This document shows positions 60,709 through 64,000 of a DNA stretch of 64,000 bases, one piece after another. Where the stretch lies: positions 1-64,000 of the forward strand of contig JABDMH010000042.1 in NCBI GenBank assembly GCA_013001595.1. The letters run 5' to 3'. The notes below the pieces were generated by a model. It had not been told where the DNA came from, did no database searches, and saw only the letters and a list, made by a program, of their open reading frames with translations. The translations under genes and the position numbers were made by a program. The first letter of the stretch is position 1, and each line of letters begins with the position of its first letter. The stretch comes from Saprospiraceae bacterium. GTDB taxonomy: Bacteria; Bacteroidota; Bacteroidia; Chitinophagales; Saprospiraceae.

Positions 60709-60737
60709 ATGTGCGAAATGATTCGTCCTTCGCACAT
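60709..60737 (-). promoter_or_regulatory. Intercistronic hairpin after gldK
   Basis: Perfect 9-bp inverted repeat ATGTGCGAA(60709-60717)/TTCGCACAT(60729-60737), 11-nt loop, 12 nt downstream of the gldK stop, in the 203-bp gldK-gldL spacer. Confidence 0.5.
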
Positions 60738-60749
60738 GTCAAATATTTA

Positions 60750-61991
60750 CTATTTGAAGTCATTAATTGACCTACCTGAGAAAGGTAGTACACATCGAAA
60801 TCCGACGTATGACTTAGTTGTATCTTGATATTCCCAGTGGCGGGTACCAACTTGTAAGAAGTAGGCTATGTCTTTCCAAGAACCACCACGAATTACTTTT
60901 CTCTTATATGTGTCTGGATCATCCTCCAATGCTTCATACTGGATATCTGGATTCATGTCGTGTACAAATGAATACCCATTTTCCACAAAAGCACTGCTTG
61001 TCCATTCGGATACATTTCCTGCCATATTATACAAACCGTAGTCATTTGGATAGTATGCATCTGCTTTTACTGTATACTGACCGCCATCTTCGGGGTAGTT
61101 ACCTCTTCCAGGTTTGAAATTGGCCAGTAGACAACCTTTGGCATTTCTTACATATGGATCACCCCATGGATACATGGCATGCTCATGCCCTCCCCTTGCG
61201 GCATACTCCCACTCAGTTTCAGTAGGCAACCTAAACTCTTCTCCGAATGTATTCTCATTTGCTCCATTCCAAAGGGTGCTTCTCCAGTTACAGAACGCTC
61301 GAGCTTGCTGCCAGTTAACACCTACTACAGGATAGTCGTCATAAGCTGGGTGGGAAAAATAATTCTTAGCTATTGGATCATTGTAAGAGTATGCAAAATC
61401 ACGAATCCAACACAAAGTATCTGGATAAATGTTTGTTTTCTCCTTGCGAATGAAAGAATTCCTGGGAGATCGCCCCTTATCTTTCGCTGCCGCCTTCATA
61501 TCGATCCATTCATACGAATAGACGAATTGACCTGCATCCAACTCTTTCTTCCCCGACAACTGATCATCTCCTTGGTAATACAGTTCATCGAGTGTCTCAT
61601 CGGTCCAATCAAGTTCCAACTCCCAGTCGATTCTTTCCTCCCCATTATCGTTAGTATAAAAATCACCCATAATGGTATGCGCCAAAGAATCTTTCACCCA
61701 GTATACGAACTGTCGATATTCGTTATTGGTGATCTCTGTTTCATCCATATAAAAACCATTGATGGAAATACTTTTTGGACGTCTTATGTAGTAACGACTA
61801 ACATCTTCGTCACCGCTTCCAAGTTGGAAAGTACCCGACTTAATGTAGACCATACCAAAAGGCACACTAGCTTTCCATTTTGGTCTGTCTTGAACACCAA
61901 TGAGATCTCCGCCTCCCTTATTACTTCCGCATGAGGGCATGAAGACCGAAAGCACCATTAAACTAAAGAAACATACAATTATTCTTTCCAT
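60750..61991 (-). CDS. gldK: Gliding motility/T9SS lipoprotein GldK (PorK), FGE-like fold
   Basis: Lipobox-like FMPSC; FGE-sulfatase-type domain (FQLGSGDED, DETEITNNEYRQFVYW, LPTETEWEYAARGG, YNMAGNVSEWTSS, VIRGGSWKD). Confidence 0.95.
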   Translation of the reverse strand: MERIIVCFFSLMVLSVFMPSCGSNKGGGDLIGVQDRPKWKASVPFGMVYIKSGTFQLGSGDEDVSRYYIRRPKSISINGFYMDETEITNNEYRQFVYWVKDSLAHTIMGDFYTNDNGEERIDWELELDWTDETLDELYYQGDDQLSGKKELDAGQFVYSYEWIDMKAAAKDKGRSPRNSFIRKEKTNIYPDTLCWIRDFAYSYNDPIAKNYFSHPAYDDYPVVGVNWQQARAFCNWRSTLWNGANENTFGEEFRLPTETEWEYAARGGHEHAMYPWGDPYVRNAKGCLLANFKPGRGNYPEDGGQYTVKADAYYPNDYGLYNMAGNVSEWTSSAFVENGYSFVHDMNPDIQYEALEDDPDTYKRKVIRGGSWKDIAYFLQVGTRHWEYQDTTKSYVGFRCVLPFSGRSINDFK

Positions 61992-62346
61992 TGCTTTTAC
62001 CTGTTTGCAGCTACCGATTGAGAATTTGTAAAGATAATTTGATTCAAATAATATTCAAATTAATCACAATTTGAACTTGTACGTGGGCTTCATACTGGTA
62101 GCCTAACGACAAGAACCTTGCCAATATTCTTCAGGATTCCAATTTTAAATCAGATATTTTATCGCCTGATTTATAGGTATTGGACCCAAAATTTTGATGC
62201 TACCGGCATCCTTCCCAATGTGTTTACAGACTATGGTGCTCAAGATACGCTTCTTTGATAGGGGCAAGCACTTCTTACCTACCTTCAAAGAAGATGCCAT
62301 AATTCACTCCTGACCTTAGAAACATGCAAAAAACCCATAAATAGTA

Positions 62347-63336
62347 CTAAAATCTAGGGTTATATATTATGCGCTCAGGCCTACCAATTCCAATTGGTTT
62401 CCCCAAATTGTAATGCAATACGATCTCATGCGTACCCTCACTATAATTACTGATCTTGGACAGGGTGATATCATATGCATAGCTTACTGACAACTTGCTA
62501 CTCAATCTTGCTCCAACAAACATAGCCAAGGCATCAATCGTCTGTGCACTATACCCTCGGAATAGCAGCCCACCAAAATATACATCTTGATAATCAGCCC
62601 TTACAGACAAATCCACCTGGGTTTGAACCAAGTCAGACTTGATAAAAATTGCCGGATAAAGCTGCACCAGATCATTCAATGGATAGCTGTATTCCACAAA
62701 AGCATTGAACGTTCGCTTGAGACTAAAGGTGGTTTCTTCAGTATTGTTTAGGGTGATCTTGTTTCCCAAAAACTGATCAATTGAAATACCGGCTTCGAAA
62801 TAGTCGTTGGCAAAGTAAACTCCAAAGTTCGTAGATGGTCCTAGACCGGCACCCCTTGTATCTGATAAGATCGGATCGTTGTGCACTATGGTAAATCCTT
62901 CATAGATACCTTCTGGTGCTCTGAGCTTACTTCCATCCAGTCTCTTTTGTGCTAAGCCCAAGCTAAGACCGAAGGAAAACAGACCAATACTACTTTCGTA
63001 TACATAATTGTACGAGGCTTCAAACCCGGTCGTTTCCTCTTCTGCAATAGCATCATTAAATATTTGAAATCCCACTCCCCCTCCAGCTATGTATAGGGGC
63101 ATGTGCGCAGTAATGCTTTGAAATTTTGGACTGCCAGGAAAAGTCTCCCACTGAGATTTTATGGCGCCCGTTATACTTAGCGAAGCATCCATACCACCAT
63201 AACCTGGATTATCCCGGTATTTGTCCAGCATGGTCAGGGTGTACTGTGGGACCTGTTGAGCAAAAGCCACCCCAACTCCAATTGTGAGTAATACAAAGAG
63301 AAATTGCTGGCGAAGTGAATTGAGTAGTCTACACAT
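62347..63336 (-). CDS. PorP/SprF family type IX secretion system membrane protein
   Basis: QQVPQYTLTMLDKYRDNPGYGGMDASLSITGAIKSQWETFPGSPKFQSITAHMPL; upstream of gldKLMN. Confidence 0.92.
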   Translation of the reverse strand: MCRLLNSLRQQFLFVLLTIGVGVAFAQQVPQYTLTMLDKYRDNPGYGGMDASLSITGAIKSQWETFPGSPKFQSITAHMPLYIAGGGVGFQIFNDAIAEEETTGFEASYNYVYESSIGLFSFGLSLGLAQKRLDGSKLRAPEGIYEGFTIVHNDPILSDTRGAGLGPSTNFGVYFANDYFEAGISIDQFLGNKITLNNTEETTFSLKRTFNAFVEYSYPLNDLVQLYPAIFIKSDLVQTQVDLSVRADYQDVYFGGLLFRGYSAQTIDALAMFVGARLSSKLSVSYAYDITLSKISNYSEGTHEIVLHYNLGKPIGIGRPERIIYNPRF

Positions 63337-63496
63337 TCAATATCAATGATCGTCAATTATTGAATCAAAGTCAATAGGCAACTGGTCCTAATCTGCTTAT
63401 TCATACCAATTTTGACTTTGTGCGACATGCAGAGCCACTCTTTTAATATGATCTGCGGCTGGTCTCGCTGATTATTGCCATACCATACCATTAGTA

Positions 63497-64000
63497 TTAC
63501 AAATGGATCTCTAGCCCATCATATGCCAGGAATCTTCCCTCAGGCAGAGTATCCTGGATCTGCCTATGCAGACCCATGTGATGACTCATGTGGGTGAAAT
63601 ACACGGAGTTAACATCTAAGGAGTCTGTTAGTTCTAGTGCTTGTGCAAGGTTAAAATGTGAATGATGAGTCTTATGGTGCAAGGCATTTAAAACCAGCAC
63701 CTTACTTCCCTTGATGACCTCTAGGCTTTTAGGGGGAATATGATTTGCATCTGTGACATAACTTACATCTCCTATGCGAAATGCCAAGACATCGAGATTG
63801 CCATGGTGGACTAAAAAAGTCTGGACCTCAATTCCTGCCAGGATTATCGATTGATATGCATTGAGCTCATTAAGTACCACCGTAGGTGCTCCTGGATATG
63901 ACTCATTTGCGAATATGTAAGCAAACCTCCTTTTAACATCATTTAATACCCTTGCTAAGCCATATACCTGCATGGGTTCTTTTTGTAAGAAATTAAATGG
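63497..64000 (-). CDS. MBL-fold metallo-hydrolase (truncated at window edge)
   Basis: ILAGIEVQTFLVHHGNLDVLAFRIGDVSYVTDANHIPP...HHKTHHSHFNLAQALELTDSLDVNSVYFTHMSHHMG; frame continues past 63973. Confidence 0.85.
   Translation of the reverse strand, partial: PFNFLQKEPMQVYGLARVLNDVKRRFAYIFANESYPGAPTVVLNELNAYQSIILAGIEVQTFLVHHGNLDVLAFRIGDVSYVTDANHIPPKSLEVIKGSKVLVLNALHHKTHHSHFNLAQALELTDSLDVNSVYFTHMSHHMGLHRQIQDTLPEGRFLAYDGLEIHL

Noticed and set aside
61179-61934. 251-aa + strand ORF antisense to gldK
   Set aside because: Fully inside a confidently identified gene; no recognisable domain; explained by codon-shadow effects.

Overview
This 64 kb window is a chromosomal segment of a Bacteroidota bacterium, probably Saprospiria- or Cytophagia-like. 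Evidence: gldKLMN/PorP type IX secretion genes, GldB, a T9SS C-terminal sorting domain, TAnnTTTG promoter-like boxes, and a tRNA with no encoded CCA. Most of it is housekeeping: atpBEFHAG, tig-clpP-clpX, bamD-rpoZ-coaBC-DUF4835-purN, relA/spoT-fur-purA, holB-ricT-lpdA, dnaX, nadE, nadC, pyrD and tRNA-Leu(UAG). Accessory or notable regions: four consecutive Cys-type sulfatases following lpdA; a decayed TPR gene; an FAD oxidoreductase/membrane polyferredoxin pair; a RimK/AspA-like/PBP4 module with two 4-nt overlaps, plus a predicted lipoprotein SAM-methyltransferase; and a three-gene glycosyltransferase operon. The most interesting sequence-level signal is an A10 tract inside dnaX. A shift in either direction hits a stop within three codons, suggesting a tau/gamma slippage site. 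Intercistronic hairpins follow atpE and gldK. I found no CRISPR array, phage, transposon or rRNA. The window contains no clearly unprecedented multi-gene system; the leads below are hypotheses.
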